Assembly: GCF_001659725.1 (NCBI RefSeq)
Contig: NZ_CP015922.1
Coordinates: 2,208,987 to 2,232,205 of the forward strand
Direction: 5' to 3'
From: Polynucleobacter wuianus
GTDB lineage: Bacteria > Pseudomonadota > Gammaproteobacteria > Burkholderiales > Burkholderiaceae
DNA length: 23,219 nucleotides
Shown here: positions 22,895 through 23,219 of the stretch, in pieces
How the letters are laid out: every line of letters starts with the position of its first letter
How positions within the stretch are numbered: the stretch's first letter is position 1
Made by a program: the position numbers and the translations under genes
Notes under the pieces: generated by a model
Databases searched by the model: none
Told to the model about the DNA's origin: nothing
The model's input: the letters and a program-made list of their open reading frames with translations, nothing else

Positions 22895-23029
22895 TTACAC
22901 GGCCAAACGTTTACGGCCCTTAGCGCGACGGGCGTTCAGTACTGCACGTCCGCTTTTGGTTTTCATGCGAATGCGGAAACCGTGCGTACGCTTACGGCGT
23001 GTTACTGATGGTTGATATGTTCTTTTCAT
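22895..23029 (-). CDS. rpmH: 50S ribosomal protein L34
   Basis: A 44-residue ribosomal protein reading [18 protein letters not shown] at the start and ending in [11 protein letters not shown], which is unmistakable for L34. The ribosome site AGGGA lies 7 nt before the ATG. It is the first gene of the rpmH-rnpA-yidD-yidC-mnmE group leaving oriC. Confidence 0.98.
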
Positions 23030-23052
23030 GATAGATCCCTGCAAAACCAAGT

Positions 23053-23081
23053 ATTTTCCTTGTTGCGGAGCAAAAGGTCAA
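23053..23081 (-). promoter_or_regulatory. rpmH promoter
   Basis: On the minus strand TTGACC (23076-23081) and GAAAAT (23053-23058) are 17 bp apart, with the -10 about 23 nt before the rpmH ATG. The -35 is strong and the -10 weak. This fits a promoter for rpmH and the genes behind it. Confidence 0.5.
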
Positions 23082-23099
23082 TCCATCTCATTAAATATG

Positions 23100-23165
23100 T
23101 AGGTGTTTTTCTCTATTTTTCAGCCTGTTTTGTGTAAAACCATAATTTATATAGATTTTTTTTAA
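23100..23165. other. AT-rich stretch beside the DnaA boxes, probable oriC unwinding side
   Basis: Mostly A/T with long T runs (such as 23157-23163) directly next to the DnaA-box cluster. Such a stretch commonly serves as the DNA unwinding element. It could equally be plain promoter-proximal AT-rich spacer. Confidence 0.45.
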
Positions 23166-23216
23166 TTATTCACAAGTTATCCACAGCTTTTCCACGATTT
23201 TTTACCTTGTGGATAA
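23166..23216. other. DnaA-box cluster, left part of oriC
   Basis: Two perfect TTATCCACA boxes: 23177-23185 (plus strand) and 23208-23216 (minus strand). TTATTCACA (23166-23174) also fits the TTWTNCACA consensus, and TTTTCCACG (23188-23196) is one base off. The position between rpmH and the expected dnaA gene, with AT-rich DNA alongside, identifies the chromosomal origin region. It continues past the window edge. Confidence 0.88.
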
Positions 23217-23219
23217 CTT

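Noticed and set aside
1..23219. CRISPR array, insertion sequence, prophage or integrase gene
   Set aside because: No regularly spaced repeats, transposase, capsid or recombinase sequence was seen on either strand; only the tRNA-Phe 3'-end repeats hint at integration.

Overview
The window looks like one flank of the replication origin of a betaproteobacterium in Burkholderiaceae, most likely Polynucleobacter or a close relative. This is inferred from gene order, moderate base composition and protein character, not from a database search. The right end carries the conserved block rpmH-rnpA-yidD-yidC-mnmE, transcribed leftward away from a DnaA-box cluster at 23166-23216. dnaA itself should begin just beyond the right edge.

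Right to left, the ordinary chromosomal part holds: the left half of oriC; rpmH, rnpA, yidD, yidC and mnmE (ribosome, tRNA processing, membrane insertion, tRNA wobble modification); pckG (GTP-dependent PEP carboxykinase); a stand-alone MnmC-type FAD oxidoreductase whose 3' end overlaps the convergent topB gene by 166 bp; topB (topoisomerase III); a short dprA; and a tight leftward operon def-fmt-rsmB-DUF4390-ntrY-like kinase-ntrX-like regulator. An OsmC-YcaO fusion gene follows the operon. def and dprA are divergent. Stop/start overlaps of 4 nt link fmt/rsmB, rsmB/DUF4390 and DUF4390/kinase, so these are probably translationally coupled.

The left 3.8 kb is different in kind. It begins at a complete tRNA-Phe(GAA) gene (3747-3822, minus strand) and holds two partial copies of that tRNA's 3' end (22-51 and 666-695) in direct orientation. 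The two partial copies match each other over 30 bp and share a one-base deletion in the T-arm. They divide the region into two cassettes: brnT-brnA (a type II toxin-antitoxin pair), and a CbbR-like LysR regulator divergent from an SbtA-type sodium/bicarbonate permease with a cysteine-rich protein behind it. This is the arrangement expected of stacked or decayed integrations at a tRNA attachment site, although no integrase lies in the window.

Functionally, SbtA-type bicarbonate uptake (under a CbbR-like regulator) and PEP carboxykinase both touch C1/C4 metabolism, and MnmE and MnmC act in the same wobble-uridine pathway. The points most worth following up are the tandem tRNA-Phe attachment-like repeats, the predicted leaderless and operator-covered brnT start, the non-SbtB partner of the bicarbonate permease, the paired palindromes beside tRNA-Phe, and the antisense coding overlap of topB and mnmC.
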